In this document: positions 22,974 through 31,650 of the stretch, in pieces
Position numbering within the stretch: position 1 is the first letter of the stretch
How the letters are laid out: the number at the start of each line of letters is the position of its first letter
Assembly (NCBI GenBank): GCA_023701225.1
Contig: JAMPXM010000004.1
Span: forward strand, 1-43,539
Direction: 5' to 3'
DNA from: Pseudobdellovibrionaceae bacterium
GTDB taxonomy: Bacteria; Bdellovibrionota; Bdellovibrionia; Bdellovibrionales; JAMPXM01
DNA length: 43,539 bases
Program-made: the position numbers and the translations under genes
The notes under the pieces: model-generated
Database searches by the model: none
What the model was told of the DNA's origin: nothing
The model's input: only the letters and a program-made list of their open reading frames with translations

Positions 22974-24503
22974 ATGCGTTTGAAGACGTTTTCAGTCCTG
23001 CTCGCTGTCATATTTTTGGTCGCTTGCGCCGATTCTCGGAATCGCGTGGGCTCAAACCCAGCCATCTCATCGCCACCAGCCGACCTCGGTGGAGCGCAAG
23101 GTGGAGGCAATGGCCAGCAGACTTCAGACGCCGCCATGGGTACGGGTGATTCCGGCGGAGGCAACGGGATCAAAGGCGCAATGTTCGAATCTTATGTCCG
23201 CGACGTGACGATGTTGCCAGAGTGGAAAGAACACCTAGAACCGATCCACCAGAAGTTCTTAAGCCTCGCGAAAGACCCGAAGTACCCGAACCGTATCATG
23301 CGCGTCCTCGCACGCGCGAAGAAGTGGTATTTCGTACCGATGGAGCTTGGAAAAATCCCGAAAGACCGCATCGGCCTTGAGATCACCAGCGATCCGATCC
23401 AGCAGTTCGCCCTGCAAACTCGCAAAGAAATCTGGATCAATAGCGAACTCTACGAAAATATGTCGAACCAGAGAAAAGCGATGCTCCTCCTTCACGAAAT
23501 GATCATGAGTTTGTATTTGATTCGTTTTGAGGACTTCACCACGCTTTGCCGAGAGTTCACCGACATCGAGAACCCTTATCACGATCCTGCACAGTGTGAG
23601 AGTGGTTACGTGAAAGACTACTTCTCGCACATGCCTGCCGAACCGCGCCGCTCGTTGAGTCCAGACGACTATCAATCGATCCGCAGCATGACCGCTTGGC
23701 TTTTCAAAGAGTACGTGGGGATGAACCAAGAGGCGGACTTCTACGCTCAATTGCGCAAGCATAACTTCGACGGTCGCCTGACCGACTTCGAAGAAAAACC
23801 CGCCATGACAATGGATCGCAAAAGGATTGAGCTCACGCTGAAAGGCTTCGCACGCCTTGGATACCTACCGAAGTATTGCGCATACGATAAAAACTTCAAC
23901 GCGACCCAAATTTGTGAACTCGAATTCGACTTCGCTCCGACTCGCGGTGACAACGATCCCGCTCGATTCGCTCTGCACCTCACGCGCAAGTCGCTCGACG
24001 GGCAGATCTTGTCGACACACACATCGAACTATCATTTGCCTTCCTTCCAGTCGAACAGCGCTTATGTTTCGACGTTTCGAGGTGCACCGGCGACTTGGAC
24101 GCTGAGGTTGAATGAAGTCATCGATGCTGACTCGCTGGTCATCGGGCAAACGTTCTTCGACTTAGAAATCATACTCTCAGGCGAAGCCGATTCGCTCGAG
24201 CTGTTTGCGATTCAGCTCATTCCCACGATGGTCTTTGATATCGCCCCAGTTTGCCAGCCAGACACAGGCGCCAAGAACGCGATCAGCGTTTCCTTCGGCC
24301 GACCGAACAACAATCCGCGAAATGAATTGTTTATCTTCTCGGCCGAGAGACTACCAGCTCCGCTCCTGCCGACTCCCACTGGGCTGCCGGACGTATGGAC
24401 AAGCACCCATTTTTTGAAAACCGAGCATTCGCCCGCCGCGTGCCCGAACTTCGCATTTCCCCAACCAGAACCCGCTCCGTCGGTGAGTGGCCCAGCGCCT
24501 TGA
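22974..24503 (+). CDS. Lipoprotein, unknown function
   Basis: 509-aa lipoprotein: MRLKTFSVLLAVIFLVAC gives a lipobox (LVAC, Cys near residue 18), followed by a Gly/Asn/Ser-rich linker to about residue 60. The core is charged and contains KAMLLLHEMIMSLYLIRF with His-Glu, but without a full HExxH, so a metalloprotease is not supported. ATG 22974 has GGAG upstream; an in-frame ATG at 22923 would add residues before the signal peptide and is unlikely. It is the third gene of the operon starting at 21285, after a 91-base gap. Confidence 0.8.
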   Translation: MRLKTFSVLLAVIFLVACADSRNRVGSNPAISSPPADLGGAQGGGNGQQTSDAAMGTGDSGGGNGIKGAMFESYVRDVTMLPEWKEHLEPIHQKFLSLAKDPKYPNRIMRVLARAKKWYFVPMELGKIPKDRIGLEITSDPIQQFALQTRKEIWINSELYENMSNQRKAMLLLHEMIMSLYLIRFEDFTTLCREFTDIENPYHDPAQCESGYVKDYFSHMPAEPRRSLSPDDYQSIRSMTAWLFKEYVGMNQEADFYAQLRKHNFDGRLTDFEEKPAMTMDRKRIELTLKGFARLGYLPKYCAYDKNFNATQICELEFDFAPTRGDNDPARFALHLTRKSLDGQILSTHTSNYHLPSFQSNSAYVSTFRGAPATWTLRLNEVIDADSLVIGQTFFDLEIILSGEADSLELFAIQLIPTMVFDIAPVCQPDTGAKNAISVSFGRPNNNPRNELFIFSAERLPAPLLPTPTGLPDVWTSTHFLKTEHSPAACPNFAFPQPEPAPSVSGPAP

Positions 24504-24648
24504 TAAGCTCGTGAACGTGCAGAGCGCTTCGCCCGCGGCAGCGCCCTTAGGAAGGCGCGGCCCTCACTCACAAGGCAAACTCTGCCCGGGCAAGGACTTC
24601 TATTCTTCTTTGATAACCGTGGCAGCTGAAGAGGATCGCAACTCCGCT

Positions 24649-26532
24649 CTACTCCACCGTCACCGACTTCGCCAGGTTGCGTGGCTGGTCGACGTCGTGG
24701 CCGAGGTTGTCGGCGACGTGGTAGGCGAGCAATTGCAACGGAATCACCGCCAGGATCGGGCTCACGGTCCATTCCGCTTTTGGCAACGAAAGATAATATT
24801 GGCTCAGGCGCTTGAGTTCCTGATTGTCGCCCGTGCCGAGAGAGATGATGTGGCCGCCGCGCGCTTTGGCTTCTTCGAGATTGCTCAATGTTTTTTCATA
24901 GTGATGATCGGTGGGCGCCACCATCATGATCAGCATGCGCTCGTCGATCAGAGCGAGTGGTCCATGCTTCATCTCTCCAGCGGCGTAACCCTCGGCGTGC
25001 ATGTAGGCGAGCTCTTTTAACTTGAGCGCGCCCTCCATCGCGATCGGATAGTTCGCTCCGCGCGCCATGTATAGAATGCCGCGATAGCCTTTGAGCTGCT
25101 CAGCCGCTTCGCCGAACCACTTGTCATACGAGAGCACCGTCTCCATTTGCGCCGGCACCGCCAGCAGCGCTTCGAGATGGTGTTTCTCCTGTTCGGCTGT
25201 CAACTGACCGCGCGAGCGAGCCACGAACAATGCGAAGAGATTGAGCAGTGCCAAGGTACTCACGAACGCCTTGGTGCTGGCGACGCCGATTTCGACGCCC
25301 GAATTCATGTACAGATGGCCTTGCGCTTCGCGATCGATCGACGAACGCTTGACGTTGCAAATGCTCATGGTCATCGCGCCCGCTTGCTTGGCCAAGCGCA
25401 AAGCCGCGAGAGTGTCGGCCGTCTCCCCGCTCTGCGAGATCACAATCACGAGCGAGTGCGGCGGGATCACGGGTTCGCGGTAGCGGAACTCGCTTGCGAT
25501 ATCGGTTTCAACGGGAACGCGCGCCAAGATTTCTAAAAGGTACTTGCCGACTTGACCGGCGTAGTAACTCGTTCCGCACGCGACGATGAAAATGCGATCG
25601 ATTCCTGATAGCTGCTGAGCGGTTTTCGCGGCGTCTTGCTCGGCATCCAAGCCCTCGAGCTTTTCGTACGGCACGCCGAAACCGACACCGCTCAAACGCA
25701 CGCGCATGCGTTCGAGATCGATGTGCGGCGCGATCGCCTGCGCGACCGCGCGCGGCTGCTCGTAAATTTCTTTGAGCATGAAATGCCGAAAGCCGGCTTT
25801 TTCGATGGCGTCCGCATTCCAATTTAAAACATGCACGGGCTTGCGCAGAGGTTCGCCCGTGGCGGAGAAAAGTTTGTAGTCCGAACCGCGCACATGCGCG
25901 ATCTCGAAGTCATCGAGATAGATCACCTTCTTCGTGTACGAGACGATCGCTTGCACGTCGCTGGCGACGATAATCTCGTCGTCACCGATACCGAGGATGA
26001 GCGGCGGACCGTTTTTGAACGCGACCAATGTGTCCGGCTGTTTTTCCCACACCGCGAGTATCGAGTATGCACCCTTGAGTCGCGGGATCACCTGCTGCAC
26101 GGCTTTGAACAGATCGCCCGTCGCGCGCACTTGTCGCGCGATCAGATGCGCGACAAGTTCCGAATCCGTGTCCGAAGTGAATTCGGCGCCCAACTGACGG
26201 AGCTCTTGTTTGATCTCTTGGTAGTTCTCGATAATCCCGTTGTGCACGAGACTCACGCCTTCGACTTTGTGCGGATGCGCGTTGCGCTCCGACGGCACGC
26301 CGTGCGTGGCCCAGCGCGTGTGGCCAATGCCGAGACGTCCGCCGAAGGCTTCGCCCTCGAGCTTTTTTGACAGCTCGCTCAGCTTGCCCGACGCGCGAAC
26401 GCGCTTGAACTCACCGTTGTGCAGAATCGCGACACCCGCGCTATCGTAGCCGCGATATTCGAGACGTCTCAGCCCGTCGAGGATGACGTCTTTGGGATTG
26501 CGAGGGCCGTTGTAACCGACGATACCGCACAT
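24649..26532 (-). CDS. glmS: Glutamine--fructose-6-phosphate aminotransferase (isomerizing)
   Basis: Makes glucosamine-6-phosphate from fructose-6-phosphate and glutamine, the first step towards UDP-GlcNAc (627 aa; E. coli 609). The N-terminal glutaminase domain starts with the nucleophile Cys after the removed Met (MCGIVGYNG) and includes RRLEYRGYDSAGVA, GIGHTRWATHG and LVHNGIIENY. Two SIS domains follow (FIVACGTSYYAGQVGKY, VISQSGETADTLAAL, GVEIGVASTKAFVSTL), with the canonical C-terminus DQPRNLAKSVTVE. The frame extends upstream into glmU in another reading phase, so the start is ATG 26532, five bases after the glmU stop. They form one operon. Confidence 0.96.
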   Translation of the reverse strand: MCGIVGYNGPRNPKDVILDGLRRLEYRGYDSAGVAILHNGEFKRVRASGKLSELSKKLEGEAFGGRLGIGHTRWATHGVPSERNAHPHKVEGVSLVHNGIIENYQEIKQELRQLGAEFTSDTDSELVAHLIARQVRATGDLFKAVQQVIPRLKGAYSILAVWEKQPDTLVAFKNGPPLILGIGDDEIIVASDVQAIVSYTKKVIYLDDFEIAHVRGSDYKLFSATGEPLRKPVHVLNWNADAIEKAGFRHFMLKEIYEQPRAVAQAIAPHIDLERMRVRLSGVGFGVPYEKLEGLDAEQDAAKTAQQLSGIDRIFIVACGTSYYAGQVGKYLLEILARVPVETDIASEFRYREPVIPPHSLVIVISQSGETADTLAALRLAKQAGAMTMSICNVKRSSIDREAQGHLYMNSGVEIGVASTKAFVSTLALLNLFALFVARSRGQLTAEQEKHHLEALLAVPAQMETVLSYDKWFGEAAEQLKGYRGILYMARGANYPIAMEGALKLKELAYMHAEGYAAGEMKHGPLALIDERMLIMMVAPTDHHYEKTLSNLEEAKARGGHIISLGTGDNQELKRLSQYYLSLPKAEWTVSPILAVIPLQLLAYHVADNLGHDVDQPRNLAKSVTVE

Positions 26533-26537
26533 AGATT

Positions 26538-28031
26538 TTATTCCTTCGTCTGATCTTTCGGGCCATCCTGAGATTCCGAGGCGGCCTTCGTGCGGCTCAC
26601 CCAATTCTCCTTGATGATCTGCTTGCCGCGAGCCACGGCGAGCGCATCCGCCGGGACGTCTTTGGTGATGGTCGAGCCGGAACCAATAACGGCATCCGCT
26701 CCAATCGTGATCGGCGCGACGAACTGCGTGTCGCTCCCGACGAAGACACGATCGCCGATGACCGTGCGGTACTTTTGCTTGTCGACCGCATAATTGCACG
26801 TGATCGTGCCGCAGCCGATGTTGACGTCCTCGCCGATCGTGGCATCACCCAAATACGAGAGATGTCCGGCCTTGGAGCGCGCGCCGAATTTGGTTTTCTT
26901 CATCTCCACGAAGTTACCCACATGCGCATCGGGACCGATTTCAGTTCCCGGGCGTAGCCGCGCAAATGGACCGACCGACGCCTTGGCGCCGATGACAACG
27001 CTTTCTAGATACGTGTTCGCTTTGATCTGCGCGCTGTCCTCGATCCGAGCTTGCGCCAGATAGCAGTTAGGCTCGATTACGCAGAACGCGCCGACTTTCG
27101 TCTGTGCCCGCATGTACACATTGGGATAGATCACGGAAGCCGGACCCACTTCGCAATCGTCTTCGATGTAGACCGTCGTCGGATCGATCATCAAAACACC
27201 CGCATCGAGCAACGCGCGGCGCTTGCGCGCGAACAAGACGCGGGTCGCGCGCGCGAGTTCGCCTTGCGTGTTCACGCCGGCCGCGACTTGCTTGCGCGCT
27301 TTGATCGCGATCACTTTTTCGCCCGCTTCGATGGCCAAACCGATCAGATCGGTCAGGTAAAACTCTTTTTTGGCATTATGGTTCTGAATCTGCGGCAGGT
27401 ACTTGTTGAGCACGTCCGCTTTCACGACATAAATGCCAGTGTTCACTTCGCGGATGTTGAGCGTGTCTTTGGACGCATCCGACACTTCAACGATCGCCCG
27501 CAGATCCCCCTTGTGCCGAACGATACGACCGAGAGATCCAGGATTTTTCAGGTCCGCCGAGACCACGGCGAGTGACGCTTGCGTATCATGGAATTCGCGC
27601 ATCACCGCATCGAAGTCCGACGACTCAATCAAGGGATGGTCGCCATTGCAGATGACCACAACCCCTTGCAAGGACCCGGGCTCCGCCGCTCGAACCGCGT
27701 CGGCTGTACCCAACTGGCTGGTCTGCGGGAAGCAAACAATCGACCCGGCGCTCGCGTCACTCGAAGAGGCGCGAGCCATGGGCTCGGATGCGGCGCGAAC
27801 CATGGGCTCAGATACAACGCGAGCCATAGGCTCGACCACCTTCCGGACCAAAGCTTCGCCGTAACCGACAACGATACGGAGTTCTTGAGCACCGGCGCCA
27901 CGCGCGGCATCGATGACTTTTTTGATGATGGGGACTCCCGCCACCGGGTGCAGGACCTTCGGCAAGGGAGATTTCATGCGCGTGCCCTTGCCCGCTGCTA
28001 GGATAATGACGGAAAATGCCTTGGGATTCAT
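26538..28031 (-). CDS. glmU: Bifunctional UDP-GlcNAc pyrophosphorylase / GlcN-1-P acetyltransferase
   Basis: Makes UDP-GlcNAc from GlcN-1-P (497 aa; usual about 455). The N-terminal uridyltransferase has LAAGKGTRMKSPLPKVLHPVAG (about 11-32), QLGTADAV and ICNGDHPLI. The C-terminal left-handed beta-helix (about 270-470) has GPFARLRPGTEIG, HVGNFVEMKK, GHLSYLGDATIG, GCGTITCNYAVDKQKY and VGSDTQFVAPITIG. Oddity: residues 67-90 are three copies of an eight-residue unit (EPMARVVS type) plus a Ser/Ala tail, inserted in the uridyltransferase domain where E. coli has a short loop before the Q-x-x-Q/S-LGT segment. The enzyme core looks intact, so the loop is presumably tolerated. It is upstream of glmS. 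Confidence 0.95.
   Translation of the reverse strand: MNPKAFSVIILAAGKGTRMKSPLPKVLHPVAGVPIIKKVIDAARGAGAQELRIVVGYGEALVRKVVEPMARVVSEPMVRAASEPMARASSSDASAGSIVCFPQTSQLGTADAVRAAEPGSLQGVVVICNGDHPLIESSDFDAVMREFHDTQASLAVVSADLKNPGSLGRIVRHKGDLRAIVEVSDASKDTLNIREVNTGIYVVKADVLNKYLPQIQNHNAKKEFYLTDLIGLAIEAGEKVIAIKARKQVAAGVNTQGELARATRVLFARKRRALLDAGVLMIDPTTVYIEDDCEVGPASVIYPNVYMRAQTKVGAFCVIEPNCYLAQARIEDSAQIKANTYLESVVIGAKASVGPFARLRPGTEIGPDAHVGNFVEMKKTKFGARSKAGHLSYLGDATIGEDVNIGCGTITCNYAVDKQKYRTVIGDRVFVGSDTQFVAPITIGADAVIGSGSTITKDVPADALAVARGKQIIKENWVSRTKAASESQDGPKDQTKE
27762..27833 (-). repeat. 24-bp tandem repeat in glmU, three copies
   Basis: Three imperfect 24-base units (containing GAGCCCATGG-like cores) encode EPMARVVS, EPMVRAAS and EPMARASS at GlmU residues 67-90. 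The period is a multiple of three, so the frame is preserved. Confidence 0.85.
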
Positions 28032-28099
28032 CGCCCCAAGCTATCCGTACCTCGACAGGGGGTCAAGGTTCCCGTAGATTCAAGAAGGACGGTACACAC

Positions 28100-28819
28100 T
28101 TGAATTCGCGTTACATTTTCACAACAACCAGTTGGAAAAAAACCGCACTGGGCACGGAGATTCCGCTCTCGGCCAGCCGACCGCTGGAGGAGATGCGCGC
28201 CGAGCGCCCGATTCTGCTTATGGGCGGCATCCACGGCGATGAACCCGAGGGCGTCGCCCTCGCCGAGGGCACGCTTGAGTGGCTGAAATCCGCGTGCGAA
28301 TCCGGCCATGGCGAGCAACTGGCCCCTTGGGTCGTCATTCCTTGCCTCAACATCGACGGCTTTCGGAAGAACCAACGAGTCAACGGCCGCGGCGTCGATT
28401 TGAATCGCAATTACCCGGCCAGCAACTGGTCACCCACCGCCGACAAAGAACGCTACTTCCCCGGCCCCAGCCCAGGCAGCGAGCCTGAGATTCAAGGAGT
28501 CGTCGAACTCCTGCAAACTCTGCGTCCCCGCCTAGTGATCCACTGCCACTCTTGGAAGCCGATGGTTGTCTATGCCGGCGAACCCGGACTTCGCGATGCC
28601 GAACTCCTTGGTCGCGCCAGCGGATACAAAGTCGTCGACACGATCGGGTACCCGACGCCCGGCAGCCTCAGCCAATATGGCTGGGGCGACTTAAAGATCC
28701 CGATCATCTGCATCGAAGAACAAGACGGATTGACCGATCTGACGCCGATCTGGCCACGCTTTGCCGACGGCATGAAGTCGATCTTTCTCGACGCCTCTCT
28801 GCGAGGAGCCGAAGCGTGA
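28100..28819 (+). CDS. M14-family zinc carboxypeptidase, MpaA-like
   Basis: Zinc peptidase (239 aa). Visible residues of the family are GGIHGDEPEG (first zinc His and Glu), GVDLNRNYP (substrate-binding Asn-Arg), VIHCHSW (third zinc His) and CIEEQDG (catalytic Glu region). It resembles MpaA-type murein-peptide amidases, which cleave the gamma-D-Glu-mDap bond of recycled muropeptides, but the substrate is inferred. No signal peptide, so cytoplasmic. I chose TTG 28100 because AAGGACGG lies 8-15 bases upstream; an in-frame ATG at 28016 would overlap glmU and encode unlike sequence. Its stop overlaps the GTG of the HAD gene (GTGA). It is divergent from glmU. Confidence 0.8.
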   Translation: MNSRYIFTTTSWKKTALGTEIPLSASRPLEEMRAERPILLMGGIHGDEPEGVALAEGTLEWLKSACESGHGEQLAPWVVIPCLNIDGFRKNQRVNGRGVDLNRNYPASNWSPTADKERYFPGPSPGSEPEIQGVVELLQTLRPRLVIHCHSWKPMVVYAGEPGLRDAELLGRASGYKVVDTIGYPTPGSLSQYGWGDLKIPIICIEEQDGLTDLTPIWPRFADGMKSIFLDASLRGAEA

Positions 28820-29511
28820 GTTCACGCTATAAATGTATCGTTTTTGATCTCGACGATACCTTGCTCGACACCAACGGTCGCCTGGTGCCGGCCGCCGCGC
28901 GCGAGGCCTGCCACGCGATGATCGCCGCGGGTCTCGAGACCGACGCCATCACCTGCTACAACGAGCGCGCGAGTTTCATCGCGCGCGAACCTCGCGGCAA
29001 CGTCTACAAGCACCTCGTCGCCAAGTTCGGCGTGCGCACCGGCGCGAATCCCGAAAGCGTGATCGACGCCGGATTCCGCGCCTTTCATCAGCGTGATGTC
29101 GGACCGGAGGTCGCGCTTTTCGACGGCGCGCAATCGCTCCTAGAACACCTCGAGCGCCTCTACACACTCTATTTGGTCACCTCCGGAAATGAAGCCACTC
29201 AGAAACAAAAAGTGGCGCTGCTTGGCATAGAGCGCTGCTTCACCCGCGTGATCTACGTGGACCCTCGGCGCGGCCAAACAAAACTCGACGCGTTTCGCGA
29301 GATCATGCGAATGGAAGGCGGCGAACCGGGAACGTTCCTCTCCGTCGGCAACCGCGTCGATACCGACATCGCCACAGCGAAAGAACTCGGCTGGGACACC
29401 TGTTGGGTGCGCACGGGCGAGTACGCGCACATGATGCCTGACCATCCTCTCGAGACACCAGATTATGAAATCCCGCAGATCCGGGATCTGGGCGCCAGAT
29501 GCCGACTTTAA
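28816..29511 (+). CDS. HAD-family hydrolase
   Basis: Small HAD phosphatase-like protein (231 aa). The four motifs are visible: FDLDDTLLD (nucleophile Asp), LVTSGNE (Ser/Thr), the Lys near RGQTKLDAF, and VGNRVDTDIATAKELGWDTCWV (Asp pair). The cap is inserted between motifs I and II (PGTNVYK-like area), as in C1 HADs. The substrate is unknown. The GTG start (28816) overlaps the stop of the peptidase gene and has AGGAG upstream. It overlaps the kinase gene by 13 bases, so these are one transcript. Confidence 0.82.
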   Translation: MSSRYKCIVFDLDDTLLDTNGRLVPAAAREACHAMIAAGLETDAITCYNERASFIAREPRGNVYKHLVAKFGVRTGANPESVIDAGFRAFHQRDVGPEVALFDGAQSLLEHLERLYTLYLVTSGNEATQKQKVALLGIERCFTRVIYVDPRRGQTKLDAFREIMRMEGGEPGTFLSVGNRVDTDIATAKELGWDTCWVRTGEYAHMMPDHPLETPDYEIPQIRDLGARCRL

Positions 29512-31445
29512 GATCGTCCGTCCTTATCGTCTGCCATCCTCAGCCCGACTCCGTCGGCTTCGGCGCGGACTTCGCCGAGAATTTTCAAGTCGCTGCGGAA
29601 ATGGCCCGTGCGTTTCCGTACCAAGTGGTGGTGCTGCCGAGCGGCTCCACGCATCGCGCGGACGACGCGGATGCGGACCTCGCGTTTCTCGACGAACTCA
29701 ACGCCACCGCTCCTCTCAGCCAACGCGTGATCATTCAGATGGAAGCACCGCCCGAACGCTTGCGTCGCATGATCAATAAAGGCAACGCGTTTAAGATTCT
29801 CGCGAACTTTCAGGACGCCCAGTTCGAACGCACGGTGCTGGAAGCGCTCGAGGAATACAATCTGATCCGCCAGAACGCGAAACTCTTCAGTCTCGTCAAC
29901 GAGCAGAATGAAAGTCTGCGCAAACTCACCGCCGAACTCGAAGAGCGCGTCGAGAAACGTCAGAAATTCCTCGAAGACGCGCGCCGTAAGGTACTCGCGA
30001 CCAATCATCGCGTCGAGGCGCTCCATCGCGCGCTCGTCGCCGTTCATCGCGCGACCTCCATCGCGGAAATGGAACGCCTGACGACCGAAGCCCTGAGCGG
30101 GGTTTTGGGCCTGTCTTGGATCCGAATTTTCTTTCGCTCGCAATCTCTGCTAGATCCCAAAAAGCTCGACCCACTTCCTGCGCTCTTCAGCGCGCCCCTC
30201 ATGCGCGGCAAGGATGAACTCGGCTCGATCTATTTCGCGCGCGACAAAGGCTCCGAGTTCACGAAGGACGAAACTGGATTTTTATCGCAAATCGCCGACG
30301 CCGTCTCGCTCTCCATCGGCCGACTGACGAAACTGGAGCAATCCGAAACGCTCAAGCATCAGTGGGAAGCGACATTCGATGCGATCCTCGATCCCGTCTG
30401 CCTGATCGACGACAATTACTCCATACAACGCATCAATCGCTCATTCGCGGAACGCTCGGGCTCCGAACCGGAACGATTGATTGGACGCAAATGCCATGAG
30501 GCGTTCTTCGGGCGCAAAACGCCGTGCGAAAATTGTTCGATGGGTTCGAATTTTCGCCTCAAGCCCGCGCGCACCGCCGGCGGTGACAACGTCATCTACG
30601 ACGTCTTCAGTCAGGAAATTCGCTTCAAGCCCGCCGACGCGCTCTTGTACATGAATATGTATCACGACGTCTCTGCGCAGTTGCGACTGGAGCGGCAGAT
30701 TCTAGAGAGCGCGAAAATGGCCGAGCTCGGCGTGATCGGCTCCAGCATCGCGCACGAACTCAATAACCCACTCGGCGGCATGCTGTCGTTCCTTCAACTC
30801 ATTCGCATGGATCTCAAGGGAGACGAATCGTTTCACGGCGACATCATCGAAATGGAGCGAGCTGCACTCCGTTGCCGAGATATCGTTAAGAGTTTGCTCG
30901 GGTTCACCCGCAAATCGTCCAGCGATGATCCACGCCAGGTCGACTTGCGTGAAGCGATCGAGCAAGCGCTCAAGATCACCGAATTGCAGACGCGCGCCAT
31001 GGGTATTCAAGTCCATTTGGACTTGCCGCCCGATCCCGCACTGATCACCGGTCAATTCAATTTTCTGGCGCAATCCATCCGTAACCTCCTGCAGAACGCG
31101 CAAGAAGCGATCGCCGAGAAACTCAAATCGCGTCCAGGTGCTCGCGGCGAAATCCACATCCGGCTCACTTCCGAATCCGCTTCTTCGCAGGAGGGCTATG
31201 TCATTGAGGTCCGCGACAACGGAACCGGTTTTGATCCGCACTTGAAGGAGCAAGTCCTCGACCCTCTCTACACCACGAAAGATCCGTCGCGAAACCCGGG
31301 ACTCGGCTTGACGGTCGCGCTGCAGATCATCCGCGATCACAGCGGTGATCTGGAAATTTCTTCCAGTCCAGACAGTGGAACGTCCGTGAAAATCCGCTTG
31401 CCTCGCTTGGAGTCCAGCCAGACGAAGAGCGACCTTGCTCGTTAA
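29499..31445 (+). CDS. Sensor histidine kinase with degenerate receiver, GAF-like and PAS domains
   Basis: Probable cytoplasmic kinase (648 aa; no membrane segments seen). N-terminal residues 1-130 look like a receiver domain (VLIVCHPQPDS, the end INKGNAFKILANFQDAQFERTVLEALEEYNLIRQN), but lack the phospho-acceptor Asp. A coiled coil follows (about 130-180), a GAF-like domain (about 175-285), then a PAS domain (about 290-395) with a CxxC-type pair TPCENCSMG. The HisKA domain has AHELNNPLGG with His419; the ATPase domain has N533, DNGTGF (573-578) and GLGL (601-604). It resembles NtrB-type kinases. It sits upstream of the NtrC-type regulator at 31651, its likely partner. Confidence 0.88.
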   Translation: MPTLRSSVLIVCHPQPDSVGFGADFAENFQVAAEMARAFPYQVVVLPSGSTHRADDADADLAFLDELNATAPLSQRVIIQMEAPPERLRRMINKGNAFKILANFQDAQFERTVLEALEEYNLIRQNAKLFSLVNEQNESLRKLTAELEERVEKRQKFLEDARRKVLATNHRVEALHRALVAVHRATSIAEMERLTTEALSGVLGLSWIRIFFRSQSLLDPKKLDPLPALFSAPLMRGKDELGSIYFARDKGSEFTKDETGFLSQIADAVSLSIGRLTKLEQSETLKHQWEATFDAILDPVCLIDDNYSIQRINRSFAERSGSEPERLIGRKCHEAFFGRKTPCENCSMGSNFRLKPARTAGGDNVIYDVFSQEIRFKPADALLYMNMYHDVSAQLRLERQILESAKMAELGVIGSSIAHELNNPLGGMLSFLQLIRMDLKGDESFHGDIIEMERAALRCRDIVKSLLGFTRKSSSDDPRQVDLREAIEQALKITELQTRAMGIQVHLDLPPDPALITGQFNFLAQSIRNLLQNAQEAIAEKLKSRPGARGEIHIRLTSESASSQEGYVIEVRDNGTGFDPHLKEQVLDPLYTTKDPSRNPGLGLTVALQIIRDHSGDLEISSSPDSGTSVKIRLPRLESSQTKSDLAR

Positions 31446-31545
31446 GTACGCGATCTCACGTCGGCCGCCCACATGTCCCACACGCGCTTCGTCCGGTTCA
31501 TCGCTCTGAGAGCGGATATCAGGACCAATTTTTTGACACGCAAAT

Positions 31546-31575
31546 TTGACACCGCCAAATCCGAACCCGTAGCAT
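31546..31575 (+). promoter_or_regulatory. Candidate sigma-70 promoter of the NtrC-type gene
   Basis: TTGACA (31546-31551, perfect -35) and TAGCAT (31570-31575) are separated by 18 bases, in the 175-base gap between kinase and regulator genes. A second TTGACA lies at 31533, part of an imperfect duplication of TTTGACAC. Confidence 0.4.
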
Positions 31576-31650
31576 GAAAGTAAGCCGACATGATTTCGCG
31601 AGAACGTCTCCAAGACGGAGATGTGGACGAACCAAGGAAGGAACGTGCCG

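Noticed and set aside
22974-24503. His-Glu in the lipoprotein as a protease site
   Set aside because: The sequence is HEMIM, without the second His of HExxH.
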